The notes beneath the pieces were generated by a model. That model saw only the letters and a program-made list of their open reading frames with translations, was not told the origin of the DNA and did not search any database. From the NCBI GenBank assembly GCA_017852395.1, contig JAFMLE010000015.1, positions 1 through 52,767 on the forward strand: a DNA stretch of 52,767 bases, written 5' to 3'. Positions within the stretch are counted from its first letter, which is position 1; every line of letters starts with the position of its first letter. The translations under genes were made by a program, and so were the position numbers. Shown here piece by piece: positions 42,799-51,613 of this stretch. This DNA is from Flavobacteriaceae bacterium. GTDB taxonomy: Bacteria > Bacteroidota > Bacteroidia > Flavobacteriales > Flavobacteriaceae.

Positions 42799-43341
42799 GT
42801 GACAGAGCAAGAACTTTTAGTATCCGCACTCCTAGACTCCGAAACTCGGGAGGCTGCTTTTTCACACCTTATAAAAAACTACAAGCAGCGACTCTATTGG
42901 CATATCCGAAGGTTGGTACTCAACCATGATGATGCAGACGATGTATTGCAAGAAACGTTTATAAAAGTGTATAAAAACATCGAAAAGTTTCGTGGCGATA
43001 GCCAACTGTTTACTTGGATGTACCGCATTGCAACCCATCAAGCTATTGATTTTTTAAACAAACAAGCCAAATACAGAGGGATTGACGATTACGAACTTCT
43101 AGAATCCAAAATCAGTCACCTAGAATCTGATGTCTATTTTGACGGAGACGCAGCAGCCCTAAAACTACAGCAAGCTATTGCACAACTTCCAGAAAAGCAA
43201 AGATTGATTTTTAATATGAAGTATTTTGATGATCTAAAATTTAAAGAAATCGCAAAAATTTTAGACTGTAGTGAAGGTGGACTAAAAGCCTCATACCATC
43301 ATGCCGTTAAAAAAATTAAACTGTTTTTAGATGAAAAATAA
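42799..43341 (+). CDS. ECF-type RNA polymerase sigma-70 factor (second operon)
   Basis: A 180-residue sigma factor; GTG start at 42799 with no in-frame ATG upstream. Region 2: NHDDADDVLQETFIKVYKN (~41-59) and FTWMYRIATHQAIDFLNK (~72-89). Region 4: LPEKQRLIFNMKYFDDLKFKEIA (~134-156) and CSEGGLKASYHHAVKKIK, where the second helix contacts the -35 region. It heads a three-gene operon with overlapping genes (11 and 20 bases) that encodes a membrane protein and a periplasmic sensor-like protein. Confidence 0.93.
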   Translation: MTEQELLVSALLDSETREAAFSHLIKNYKQRLYWHIRRLVLNHDDADDVLQETFIKVYKNIEKFRGDSQLFTWMYRIATHQAIDFLNKQAKYRGIDDYELLESKISHLESDVYFDGDAAALKLQQAIAQLPEKQRLIFNMKYFDDLKFKEIAKILDCSEGGLKASYHHAVKKIKLFLDEK

Positions 43342-43807
43342 TCCTCTTAATAATCCCTTTAAAGTACCCAAAAATTACTTTGATACAGTAGCGGATCAAC
43401 TGTCTCTAAAGATCAAAGCAGGAAATCCAAAGGATCAGACTTTTTTTATCGTACCCCAAGACTATTTTGAAAATATTGAAGGAAAAATCAAAAGTAAGCT
43501 TATCGCAGAAAAAAAAGAGACAAAGCATTTAAAGCATTTAATACAACGTTTTGCTATCGCAGCTTCATTTTTGATTCTATACCTTACCAACCCCTTTTCT
43601 AAAACCGATAGCGACAATGAACTTATTGCGAGTTATGCAGATGAATTGTTAATGTACAACACCATCGATTTTATGGATGCCTATGCCGATGAAAATATCG
43701 TTTTAGGATTTGAAGAAAATGAAACGATCAACAAATTGAATAATGTAAATCTGGAATACTATCCTGATTTGTCTAACCCCTGGAATTATGCTGAATTGGA
43801 TCAATAA
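43331..43807 (+). CDS. Putative anti-sigma-type membrane protein of the second ECF operon
   Basis: A 158-residue protein. It begins with two copies of a short motif, VPKNYFDTV (~13-21) and VPQDYFENI (~43-51), known from Bacteroidota proteins next to ECF factors. One membrane segment at ~72-92 (FAIAASFLILYLTNPF) separates a basic N-terminal part in the cytoplasm from an acidic C-terminal part outside. It starts inside the sigma gene (11-base overlap) and ends inside the next gene (20-base overlap), so translation is coupled. Anti-sigma function is inferred from topology and position. Confidence 0.75.
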   Translation: MKNNPLNNPFKVPKNYFDTVADQLSLKIKAGNPKDQTFFIVPQDYFENIEGKIKSKLIAEKKETKHLKHLIQRFAIAASFLILYLTNPFSKTDSDNELIASYADELLMYNTIDFMDAYADENIVLGFEENETINKLNNVNLEYYPDLSNPWNYAELDQ

Positions 43808-44258
43808 AAACAGTTTACTTATCCTGCTATTGACCACATCTTTTGCTTTTTCTCAAAAGCATCATATGAGTTACGAGCGGATGAAAGCGATAAAAATGAC
43901 CTACATCGCCGAAAAATGTGAGTTCACTACTGCCGAAGAAAAAATCTTCTGGGAGGTCTTTGACCGTTTTGAAGATGAAATTTTTGAATCCTGCAGAAAA
44001 CCCATGTATACACTCCGAAAAAATGCTATTAAAAATCGTGATCAGGCCACAGAAAAAGAAGTTATCCGTTTTATAAAAGACTATGACAGCCTCGAACAAT
44101 TGATGCTCACCAAAAAACAAGATCGAAACAAAGAACTGCTCAAAAAATTGCCTGCCAAAAAAGTCCTCGAAATTTTTACTGCTGAGGACCGCTTCAACAG
44201 ACACGCCCTGCAAATCATGAACAAATCTTCTGAAAAAGATAATGAAAACCATCCCTAA
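43788..44258 (+). CDS. Periplasmic sensor-like protein of the ECF operon (Spy/CpxP-like)
   Basis: A 156-residue exported protein (signal peptide to about FAFSQ, residue 22). The mature part is almost wholly helical and charged: MKAIKMTYIAEKCEFTTAEEKIFW, then ELLKKLPAKKVLEIFTAEDRF, in a layout like the small Spy/CpxP chaperone-sensors. In Flavobacteriaceae such genes are routinely called sensor of ECF-type sigma factor. A single cysteine pair (C38, C66) could form a disulfide. Proposed role: report envelope state to the membrane protein encoded just upstream. Confidence 0.75.
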   Translation: MLNWINKNSLLILLLTTSFAFSQKHHMSYERMKAIKMTYIAEKCEFTTAEEKIFWEVFDRFEDEIFESCRKPMYTLRKNAIKNRDQATEKEVIRFIKDYDSLEQLMLTKKQDRNKELLKKLPAKKVLEIFTAEDRFNRHALQIMNKSSEKDNENHP

Positions 44259-44279
44259 TTCAGGTTATCTTTAGGGCTG

Positions 44280-45497
44280 ATGAGGCTTTTTAACAATATC
44301 GCAGAAAAAATTATTGACGGTTGGATGGCAACTCTTGTTGCACAACAGCCCCCAGTGGTGGTCTTTAAGAATATAACAAGACAACAACGCTCGTGGGGTG
44401 CTCGTGACCGCAAACTTTTTGGAAAAGGGCTATACGACGGCATTAGATGGTATCGCAAATACCTACATGCTTGCGAATTAGAAATGGCCACCGATCGACA
44501 AGCCTTTAAAAAAATGCTCATTTGCTGGTCGCTAATAGAAAATATAAAACTCCCTGAGGATATCGCTCCGGATGAAATGGAACAAAAAAAACTCCTCAAA
44601 AACATCGAACTAAACAACCATTTTAGAGCTATAAAAGCATCAATTCCCGATTGGCTGGACCAACTTGGCGCCACCTACTATAAGACTGAGTGGGACAAAG
44701 AATGTGAGGCGTTTAACGAAACGGCACCGCTTATTATCAGAGCCAATACCCTAAAAACAACTACCGAAGCACTAAAAAAAAGACTTCTTGAAGAGGCCCA
44801 AATCCAAACTCAAGTTGTGGCCGACATTCCAGCAGCACTTTTGGTAGAAAGCAGCAAAAACCTCACCACACTAGAGGCATACAAACGTGGGCTTTTTGAA
44901 ATTCAGGATGCCAATTCACAACAAATCGGTCATTTTGTTGATCCACAAAAAAACCAATTGCTAATCGATGTATGTGCTGGGGCTGGAGGTAAAAGTTTGC
45001 ACCTTGCTGCACTGATGCAAAACACGGGACAAATCATTGCTTTGGACAAATATGCTGCCAAATTAGAACGCCTTCATGCACGGGCCCAAAGAAACGGTGT
45101 TAAAAACCTTAAGATCGAAACCAACAACGATGCTGTATTTTACAAAAATCATACACAAAAAGCAGATATTGTTTTGATAGATGCCCCCTGCAGTGGTCTT
45201 GGTGTATTACGGAGACACCCCGAACACAAATGGGTTATGAACCCTCAGCGTATCGAAGATATTCGACATATTCAACAAGACATCTTGGTTCAAAACGCCG
45301 AACTGGTCAAACCCCATGGAACACTTTTTTATGCGACCTGCTCCATTTTTCCGAATGAAAATCAAGAACAAATAGCCGCATTTCTAAAAACCCCAATTGG
45401 TTTGCAATTTGCGTTAGACCAAGAAAAAACATTTTTGACCCACCAAACGGGGCATGATGGATTTTACATTTCAAAATTGACTCGAAACAGATTTTAG
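44280..45497 (+). CDS. RsmB/NOP-type 16S rRNA m5C methyltransferase
   Basis: A 405-residue SAM-dependent enzyme. The class I methyltransferase core shows SAM-binding DVCAGAGGKSLHLA (~230-243), DAPCSGLGVLRRHPEHKW (~301-318) and YATCSIFPNENQEQI (~352-366), where the two cysteines in PC and TC motifs carry out C5 methylation of cytidine. The ~130-residue N-terminal helical part resembles a reduced NusB-like RNA-binding domain. RsmB modifies C967 of 16S rRNA in E. coli; exact target here is inferred. It starts 21 bases after the sensor-like gene. Confidence 0.92.
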   Translation: MRLFNNIAEKIIDGWMATLVAQQPPVVVFKNITRQQRSWGARDRKLFGKGLYDGIRWYRKYLHACELEMATDRQAFKKMLICWSLIENIKLPEDIAPDEMEQKKLLKNIELNNHFRAIKASIPDWLDQLGATYYKTEWDKECEAFNETAPLIIRANTLKTTTEALKKRLLEEAQIQTQVVADIPAALLVESSKNLTTLEAYKRGLFEIQDANSQQIGHFVDPQKNQLLIDVCAGAGGKSLHLAALMQNTGQIIALDKYAAKLERLHARAQRNGVKNLKIETNNDAVFYKNHTQKADIVLIDAPCSGLGVLRRHPEHKWVMNPQRIEDIRHIQQDILVQNAELVKPHGTLFYATCSIFPNENQEQIAAFLKTPIGLQFALDQEKTFLTHQTGHDGFYISKLTRNRF

Positions 45498-45597
45498 TTA
45501 TCTACCAACCTTGTGGATAACTCCAACAAATTAGGCGTCAAACTGCCAAAAAGGCTAATCAAAAAAACCTAATTTTACGTTCACTAATTCATACCTT

Positions 45598-48500
45598 ATG
45601 ATTTGCTTTTTCGGAGTCCCAGAAACCCTTGTTTTTGTCGTAGAAACCCAGCAATCAATAGATCAATCAACTGCAGAAAAACTTCAATGGTTGTTTGGCG
45701 ATCAACCTCAGTTAGAAACTCCAAAAATTAGTGGTCAATTTATGGGTCCTCGAAGAGCCATGATAACACCTTGGAGTACTAATGCCGTAGAGATCACACA
45801 AAACATGGGGATTTCAGGAATTTCAAGAATAGAAACTTTCGAATCCATTGCCCCAGATACGGCAATAGATCCGATGTTGTTTGAAAAATATCAGGATTTG
45901 GACCAGGATGTTTTCAAGATCAATGCCTCGGTTGCTCCCGTAGCACAAATCAATGATATCAACGCCTACAACCTATCCGAAGGGTTGGCACTTAGCGACG
46001 ATGAAGTCGCCTATTTGGAGGGCCTATCAAAGCGTATGGGGCGTCCGCTGACCGACTCCGAAGTCTTCGGTTTTTCGCAAGTCAACTCAGAACATTGCCG
46101 TCACAAAATTTTTAACGGAACTTTTATAATCGATGGATCTACCAAAGAAAGCTCTTTGTTTGGATTGATCAAAAAAACGTCCAAAACCAATCCCAATACC
46201 ATTGTTTCTGCCTATCGTGATAATGTCGCTTTTATCGAAGGTCCCGAATTGACACAATTTGCACCTCAATCTGGAGCTGTACCCAGCACCTACCAAAAGA
46301 AAAAAATTCCAAGTGTCATTTCGCTCAAAGCAGAGACCCACAACTTTCCAACAACCGTAGAGCCCTTTAATGGTGCCGCAACGGGATCAGGAGGAGAAAT
46401 TCGCGATCGTTTGGCCGGTGGGCAAGGCTCATTGCCCCTCGCAGGAACCGCCGTTTACATGACCCCCTATTCACGAGTTACAAAAGACCGTTCTTGGGAA
46501 GCTCCCTTTAAAGAACGTCCCTGGCGCTATCAAACGCCCCTCGAAATTTTGATCAAAGCCTCCAATGGAGCCTCCGATTTTGGCAACAAATTTGGTCAAC
46601 CCCTTATCGCAGGCTCCCTATTTACTTTTGAGTATCAAGATGATGAACAGCGATTGGGGTATGATAAAGTGATCATGCTAGCTGGTGGTGTAGGCTATGG
46701 TCATAAAGCGCAAGCGCAAAAAGGAAAACCCAAAAAAGGAAACCAAATCGTAATCTTAGGCGGAGATAACTACCGAATCGGTATGGGCGGTGCTGCGGTT
46801 TCATCAACCGATACGGGTAATTTTGAAAATGCCATCGAGCTCAATGCGGTTCAGCGCTCCAATCCCGAAATGCAAAAACGGGTAGCCAACGCCATTAGAG
46901 CCTTAGTAGAATCATCCGAAAATCCTATAATTTCAATTCATGATCATGGTGCTGGTGGCCATCTCAATTGCCTGTCAGAACTCGTCGAGGATACTGGAGG
47001 CACCATTGCTATAAACAAATTGCCCGTGGGCGATCCCACCTTATCTGCCAAAGAGATTATTGGCAATGAGTCGCAAGAACGTATGGGATTGATACTCGCT
47101 CAAAAGGACGTCGCAATACTCCAAAAAATTGCTGACCGCGAAAGAGCACCTATGTATGTCGTTGGGACGGTTACGGACGATCATCGTTTTGTATTTGTCA
47201 ACGAAAAAAACAATGAAAAGCCTATTGATCTTGATTTAAATGATCTTTTTGGAAACCCACCAAAAACCATTATGGAAGATCAATCCCTAGCGCGTAAATT
47301 TAAGGCACTCCACTATGACCCAAACCAAATAGAGGACTATCTTAAAGCAGTATTGCAAATCGAAGCAGTGGCCTGCAAAGATTGGCTTACCAACAAGGTA
47401 GACCGGTGTGTCACGGGTCGGGTGGCCCAGCAACAAACTGTAGGTGAACTACAGCTTCCACTGAGCAATTGTGGGGTTATCAGCCTCGATTATGAAGGAA
47501 AATCTGGAATTGCCACCGCTATAGGACATGCCCCGCTATCAGGTCTAATCGATCCAAAGGCCGGCAGCATCAACGCCATAGCAGAAGCCTTGACCAATAT
47601 CGTATGGGCCCCATTAGAAAAAGGTCTTGAATCCGTCGCCCTATCAGCAAACTGGATGTGGCCATGCAACAATCCCGGCGAGGATAGCAACCTTTATCAA
47701 GCCGTTGAGGCCTGTTCAGATTTTGCCATCGCCCTTGGCATCAATATCCCAACAGGAAAAGACTCCTTGTCGATGAAGCAAAAATACGATGAAGGAGATG
47801 TTACTGCACCAGGCACGGTCATTATATCTGCTGCAGGTCATTGCGATGCCATTCAAAAAACGGTAACACCCGTGATACAATTAGAGGGAGGCGCACTGTA
47901 TTATATCGATTTGTCGCAAGATCAATTTAAGCTTGGAGGGGCTTCTTTTGCTCAAATTTGTGAAACCGTAGGGGCCCACACCCCCTATGTTAAAGATGCT
48001 GGCTATTTCAAAAAAGTATTTAACCAAGTGCAATCATTGATCAAAAAAGGTCTAATCAGCGCAGGGCACGATGTTGCATCAGGAGGGCTGATAACAGCAT
48101 TATTAGAAGGATGTTTTCCCTCGGTTTCTGTTGGTTTAAATGTCGATTTAAACGCTTTTGAAGAAACGGATCTAATCAAAATTCTTTTTTCAGAAAACAC
48201 CGCCCTTTGGTTGCAGTCCAAAGAAGATTTGAGCGCTTTGTTGGCACAACAACAAATCAATTGCATCAAAATAGGCACTCCGACCTCATCCAAAAATCTA
48301 ACCATCAAACATCAAAACACGACCCACCTATTTGAAGTTGAAAAATATAGAGATGTTTGGTTCCAAACCTCTGCCGCATTGGATGCACATCAAACCAAAA
48401 ATGGTTTGGCACAAAAACGATTTGAAAATTATAAAAACCTACCCCTGGACTTTAAATTTCCCAAAGCGTTTGACGGGAAATTATCCAAGGTTGATCAACT

Positions 48501-49254
48501 TCCAAAAATAAAAGCCGCTGTATTGCGCGAAAAAGGGAGCAACTCCGAACGAGAAATGGCCTATGCCATGACACTTGCTGGTTTTGAAGTAACTGATGTA
48601 CACATGACCGATCTTATTGAAGGCCGTACCACACTAGACCCTTTTCAGTTTATAGTAGCAGTAGGAGGCTTCTCAAATTCAGACGTATTGGGCAGTGCCA
48701 AAGGTTGGGCAGGTGCCTTTAGATACAATCAAAAAGCCAAAAAAAGCTTAGAAGATTTCTTCAAAAGAACCGACACCCTTTCTTTAGGAGTATGCAATGG
48801 CTGTCAGTTGTTTATAGAACTCGGGCTGCTAACCCCCGGAAAAGAACAAAAACCCAAAATGTTACATAACGATTCGGGTAAATTTGAGTGTCAGTTTACA
48901 GCCGTTACGATTGAAGAGTCGCCCGCAATAATGCTTCAAGGAATGGAGGGCAGTACTTTAGGAATCTGGGCTGCACATGGAGAGGGCAAGTTTTATCTAC
49001 CAGGAGACAAAGATCAATATCATATACCCGCTACCTACCATCAAAATGCCTACCCCGCAAATCCAAATGGTTCGGACCACAATGCCGCAATGTTGACCAA
49101 TGATGATGGACGTCATTTAGTGATGATGCCCCACCTAGAGCGTGCTACCTTCCCTTGGAATTGGGCACATTATCCTAAAAATCGTCAAGACGAAGTTGGA
49201 CCATGGATCATGGCTTTTCAAAATGCATATACTTGGTTGCAAAAACAGTTATAA
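45598..49254 (+). CDS. purL: Phosphoribosylformylglycinamidine synthase (large, fused type)
   Basis: A 1218-residue enzyme of purine synthesis that converts FGAR to FGAM with ATP and glutamine. It is the long single-chain form: N-terminal PurS-like part (~1-140), FGAM synthase domain with VNSEHCRHKIF (~161-171), KAETHNFPTTVEPFNGAATGSGGEIRD (~243-269, in part) and HDHGAGG (~443), a second half-domain, and a C-terminal class I glutaminase with AAVLREKGSNSEREMAYAM (~975) and the nucleophile in VCNGCQLF (~1064). Length is slightly below E. coli PurL. The 100 bases upstream carry no strong promoter; TAATTTTA at ~45571 is a weak candidate. Confidence 0.97.
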   Translation: MICFFGVPETLVFVVETQQSIDQSTAEKLQWLFGDQPQLETPKISGQFMGPRRAMITPWSTNAVEITQNMGISGISRIETFESIAPDTAIDPMLFEKYQDLDQDVFKINASVAPVAQINDINAYNLSEGLALSDDEVAYLEGLSKRMGRPLTDSEVFGFSQVNSEHCRHKIFNGTFIIDGSTKESSLFGLIKKTSKTNPNTIVSAYRDNVAFIEGPELTQFAPQSGAVPSTYQKKKIPSVISLKAETHNFPTTVEPFNGAATGSGGEIRDRLAGGQGSLPLAGTAVYMTPYSRVTKDRSWEAPFKERPWRYQTPLEILIKASNGASDFGNKFGQPLIAGSLFTFEYQDDEQRLGYDKVIMLAGGVGYGHKAQAQKGKPKKGNQIVILGGDNYRIGMGGAAVSSTDTGNFENAIELNAVQRSNPEMQKRVANAIRALVESSENPIISIHDHGAGGHLNCLSELVEDTGGTIAINKLPVGDPTLSAKEIIGNESQERMGLILAQKDVAILQKIADRERAPMYVVGTVTDDHRFVFVNEKNNEKPIDLDLNDLFGNPPKTIMEDQSLARKFKALHYDPNQIEDYLKAVLQIEAVACKDWLTNKVDRCVTGRVAQQQTVGELQLPLSNCGVISLDYEGKSGIATAIGHAPLSGLIDPKAGSINAIAEALTNIVWAPLEKGLESVALSANWMWPCNNPGEDSNLYQAVEACSDFAIALGINIPTGKDSLSMKQKYDEGDVTAPGTVIISAAGHCDAIQKTVTPVIQLEGGALYYIDLSQDQFKLGGASFAQICETVGAHTPYVKDAGYFKKVFNQVQSLIKKGLISAGHDVASGGLITALLEGCFPSVSVGLNVDLNAFEETDLIKILFSENTALWLQSKEDLSALLAQQQINCIKIGTPTSSKNLTIKHQNTTHLFEVEKYRDVWFQTSAALDAHQTKNGLAQKRFENYKNLPLDFKFPKAFDGKLSKVDQLPKIKAAVLREKGSNSEREMAYAMTLAGFEVTDVHMTDLIEGRTTLDPFQFIVAVGGFSNSDVLGSAKGWAGAFRYNQKAKKSLEDFFKRTDTLSLGVCNGCQLFIELGLLTPGKEQKPKMLHNDSGKFECQFTAVTIEESPAIMLQGMEGSTLGIWAAHGEGKFYLPGDKDQYHIPATYHQNAYPANPNGSDHNAAMLTNDDGRHLVMMPHLERATFPWNWAHYPKNRQDEVGPWIMAFQNAYTWLQKQL

Positions 49255-49307
49255 ACCGATTTTTTAGAGAACGGTAAATTGTTTATTTTGCATAAAAACA
49301 AAATACA

Positions 49308-51077
49308 ATGCAGCCAACACGCCTTTTTGACTTTATTGATTATCAAAGACAACATCGCCCTTTAGACAAGGCGATCAACACCAAATACAAGGGACAGTGG
49401 GAGGCCACCTCCTCCGAAGAGTTTTATCAAAAAGCACAACACATAAGTCGGGCACTACTCGATATGGGCATCAAACCTGGCGCCAAAATTGGGATGATTT
49501 CTTCCAATAACCGAACCGAATGGGCCATCGTTGATGCAGGCATCTTACAACTTGGCGCCATCAATGTACCCCTATACCCAACTATTGCAGCGGAAGATTA
49601 TAAATACATTCTCAACCATTCAGAATGCCAATATTGTTTTGTATCGGACCAAGAAGTCTATAACAAACTAAAATCGATACAAAAGGAGGTCGAAACCCTA
49701 AAAGAGGTTTATTGTTTTGACACCCTCAAAGGCTGTAAGCACTGGAGCGAATTGCTAACTGCCGGTGCCGCTCTTGACAACCAAGCCGCTGTAGAGGAAG
49801 CCAAAAAAGCCGTAAAGCCTGAAGACTTGGCAACCATTATCTATACCTCAGGAACCACAGGCGTTCCCAAAGGGGTTATGCTTAGTCATAACAATGTAAC
49901 CACCAATGTAATAGCAAGTTCCAATCGCCTTCCCTTAGAAGCCGGTAAAGCAACTGCACTGAGTTTTTTACCGCTCTGTCATATTTTTGAACGGGTCATA
50001 CTCTATTTTTACATCTATCACAGCATTACAATCTATTTTGCTGAATCTTTGGAGACCATTAGTGATAATCTCAAAGAAGTACAGCCCGATATGATGACCG
50101 CTGTACCGCGACTACTTGAAAAAGTTTATGATAAAATATATGCCCGTGGAAATGACCTAAGCGGAATCAAACAAAAACTTTTCTACTGGGCGGTTAATCT
50201 TGGACTACAATACCAACCTTATGGACAAAATGGATTTTGGTATGAGTTTAAACTCAAAATCGCTCGAAAACTAATTTTTTCAAAATGGAAGGAGGCATTA
50301 GGGGGCAATTTATCGCTTATCGCATCCGGAAGCGCACCGCTTCAACCACGACTTGCACAGGTGTTTACCGCTGCAGGCATGACCATAGTCGAAGGCTATG
50401 GGCTTACAGAAACCTCGCCCGTAATCTCTGTAAATGACATGCGCAACGGAGGCTTTAAGATTGGAACAGTCGGAAAAATCATTGATGGCATAACGGTTAA
50501 AATAGCAGATGATGGCGAAATTTTGTGCAAAGGTCCCAACGTTATGCAAGGGTACTATAAAGACCCCGAAAAAACGGCACAGGTAATGACAGGTGATTTT
50601 TTTCATACCGGAGATATTGGAGAATTTGATGCTGACGGATTTTTAAAAATTACCGATCGAAAAAAAGAAATGTTTAAAACCTCTGGTGGCAAATATATCG
50701 CCCCAGCGCTTATCGAGGGAGTAATGAAGCAATCCTTGTTCATAGAACAAATTATGGTTGTTGGTGAGGCTCAAAAAATGCCTGCCGCTCTCATACAATT
50801 AAACTTTGAATATGTCAAAGAGTGGTTGAAATCTAAAGGGCAAAAAATCAATTTGACAGATGCCCAATGTGCTGAAAATCAACAAATAATCAATCAAATT
50901 CAAAAAGACATTGACCGCTATAATGAACAATTTGGAAAGTGGGAAAAAATCAAAAAATTTGAACTTACTCCCGATGTGTGGTCTATTGATGCAGGGCATC
51001 TGACACCTACAATGAAGCTAAAAAGAAAAGTAATAAAGGAAATATACAAAGACTTGATTGAAAAAATCTACGCTTAA
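49308..51077 (+). CDS. Long-chain acyl-CoA synthetase (AMP-forming)
   Basis: A 589-residue adenylate-forming enzyme that activates fatty acids to acyl-CoA. P-loop IYTSGTTGVPKGVMLSH (~181-197), A5-type motif VEGYGLTETSPVIS (~362-375), then GDFFHTGDIGEFDADGFLKITDRKKEMFKTSGGKYIAP (~425-462, in part) around the hinge. Length and the GYGLTE/KTSGGKYIAP motifs fit the long-chain FadD/ACSL branch. It ends with a terminator. The next genes, a MarR regulator and an acyl-CoA dehydrogenase, place it with fatty-acid breakdown, although it is a separate transcription unit. Confidence 0.95.
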   Translation: MQPTRLFDFIDYQRQHRPLDKAINTKYKGQWEATSSEEFYQKAQHISRALLDMGIKPGAKIGMISSNNRTEWAIVDAGILQLGAINVPLYPTIAAEDYKYILNHSECQYCFVSDQEVYNKLKSIQKEVETLKEVYCFDTLKGCKHWSELLTAGAALDNQAAVEEAKKAVKPEDLATIIYTSGTTGVPKGVMLSHNNVTTNVIASSNRLPLEAGKATALSFLPLCHIFERVILYFYIYHSITIYFAESLETISDNLKEVQPDMMTAVPRLLEKVYDKIYARGNDLSGIKQKLFYWAVNLGLQYQPYGQNGFWYEFKLKIARKLIFSKWKEALGGNLSLIASGSAPLQPRLAQVFTAAGMTIVEGYGLTETSPVISVNDMRNGGFKIGTVGKIIDGITVKIADDGEILCKGPNVMQGYYKDPEKTAQVMTGDFFHTGDIGEFDADGFLKITDRKKEMFKTSGGKYIAPALIEGVMKQSLFIEQIMVVGEAQKMPAALIQLNFEYVKEWLKSKGQKINLTDAQCAENQQIINQIQKDIDRYNEQFGKWEKIKKFELTPDVWSIDAGHLTPTMKLKRKVIKEIYKDLIEKIYA

Positions 51078-51106
51078 AAAAAAGCTCCAAATAGGAGTTT
51101 TTTTTT
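51077..51106 (+). terminator. Terminator of the acyl-CoA synthetase gene
   Basis: Stem AAAAAAAGCTCC / GGAGTTTTTTTT (one G-U pair) with loop AAATA, then further T's. It starts at the stop codon. Confidence 0.85.
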
Positions 51107-51114
51107 CATTGCTT

Positions 51115-51132
51115 TATTATGCGCGCATAATA
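51115..51132 (+). promoter_or_regulatory. 18-base perfect palindrome, probable MarR operator
   Basis: TATTATGCGCGCATAATA is its own reverse complement. It covers the expected -33 region of the marR promoter; the -7 box TATCTTTA is at 51140-51147. MarR proteins bind 16-20 base palindromes of this kind, so autoregulation of the marR-acyl-CoA dehydrogenase unit is likely. Confidence 0.75.
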
Positions 51133-51139
51133 TTTTTTG

Positions 51140-51147
51140 TATCTTTA
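51140..51147 (+). promoter_or_regulatory. -7 box of the marR-dehydrogenase operon
   Basis: TATCTTTA (one mismatch to TAnnTTTG) lies 7 bases beyond the palindrome and 14 bases before the TTG start, giving a very short leader. Confidence 0.5.
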
Positions 51148-51161
51148 CTTAAAACAACACT

Positions 51162-51611
51162 TTGGCACAAAAAACTTTAGATTATACACTTCGCGCAGCT
51201 TGGATGGCTGTCAGCAAAATGTACAACCGCGAGGCGCTAAAATTTGATTCGACAATGGCAACAGGATTTGCATTACTCAATATCGACCCCCAAGGAACAC
51301 CCTCAACAGCTCTGGGTCCAAAGATGGGTATGGAAAATACTAGCCTATCTCGTTTACTAAAATCTATGGAAGATCGCCAACTCATTATCCGCAAACCCGA
51401 CCCCAATGACGGACGTGGCGTACTGATCTTTTTGACCCCCTTTGGGAAAGAAAAAAGGGACACCTCTCGAGAAATCGTATTGCGATTTAATGATCAGATT
51501 ACACAAACTCTTAGTGCAACACAAATCAAACATTTTTTTGATGTCTCCGAAATCATCATTCAACAAAGTCTAACCTTTGAACACCCTACTCCTAACCCCA
51601 TAAACAAATAA
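51162..51611 (+). CDS. MarR family transcriptional regulator
   Basis: A 149-residue winged-helix regulator. The start is TTG at 51162: an in-frame TAA at 51150-51152 excludes longer forms and the residues right after it (QKTLDYTLRAAWMAVSKMYN) match the family's first helix. The recognition part is TALGPKMGMENTSLSRLLKSMEDRQLIIRKPDPNDGRGV (~47-85, in part), with D81-R83 in the wing. This subgroup sits before fatty-acid oxidation genes in many Bacteroidota. Inference: it senses acyl-CoA or a fatty acid and represses this operon through the upstream palindrome. The dehydrogenase starts 2 bases after its stop. Confidence 0.9.
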   Translation: MAQKTLDYTLRAAWMAVSKMYNREALKFDSTMATGFALLNIDPQGTPSTALGPKMGMENTSLSRLLKSMEDRQLIIRKPDPNDGRGVLIFLTPFGKEKRDTSREIVLRFNDQITQTLSATQIKHFFDVSEIIIQQSLTFEHPTPNPINK

Positions 51612-51613
51612 AA

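Noticed and set aside
43827-44252. 141-codon minus-strand frame rich in Phe opposite the sensor-like gene
   Set aside because: Low-complexity mirror of Lys/Glu-rich coding sequence; typical antisense shadow.
45512-45520. TGTGGATAA, the reverse complement of a perfect DnaA box TTATCCACA, upstream of purL
   Set aside because: Only one perfect box, no cluster, no AT-rich unwinding stretch with repeats; a single 9-mer match in 52 kb is expected by chance, so no origin is claimed.
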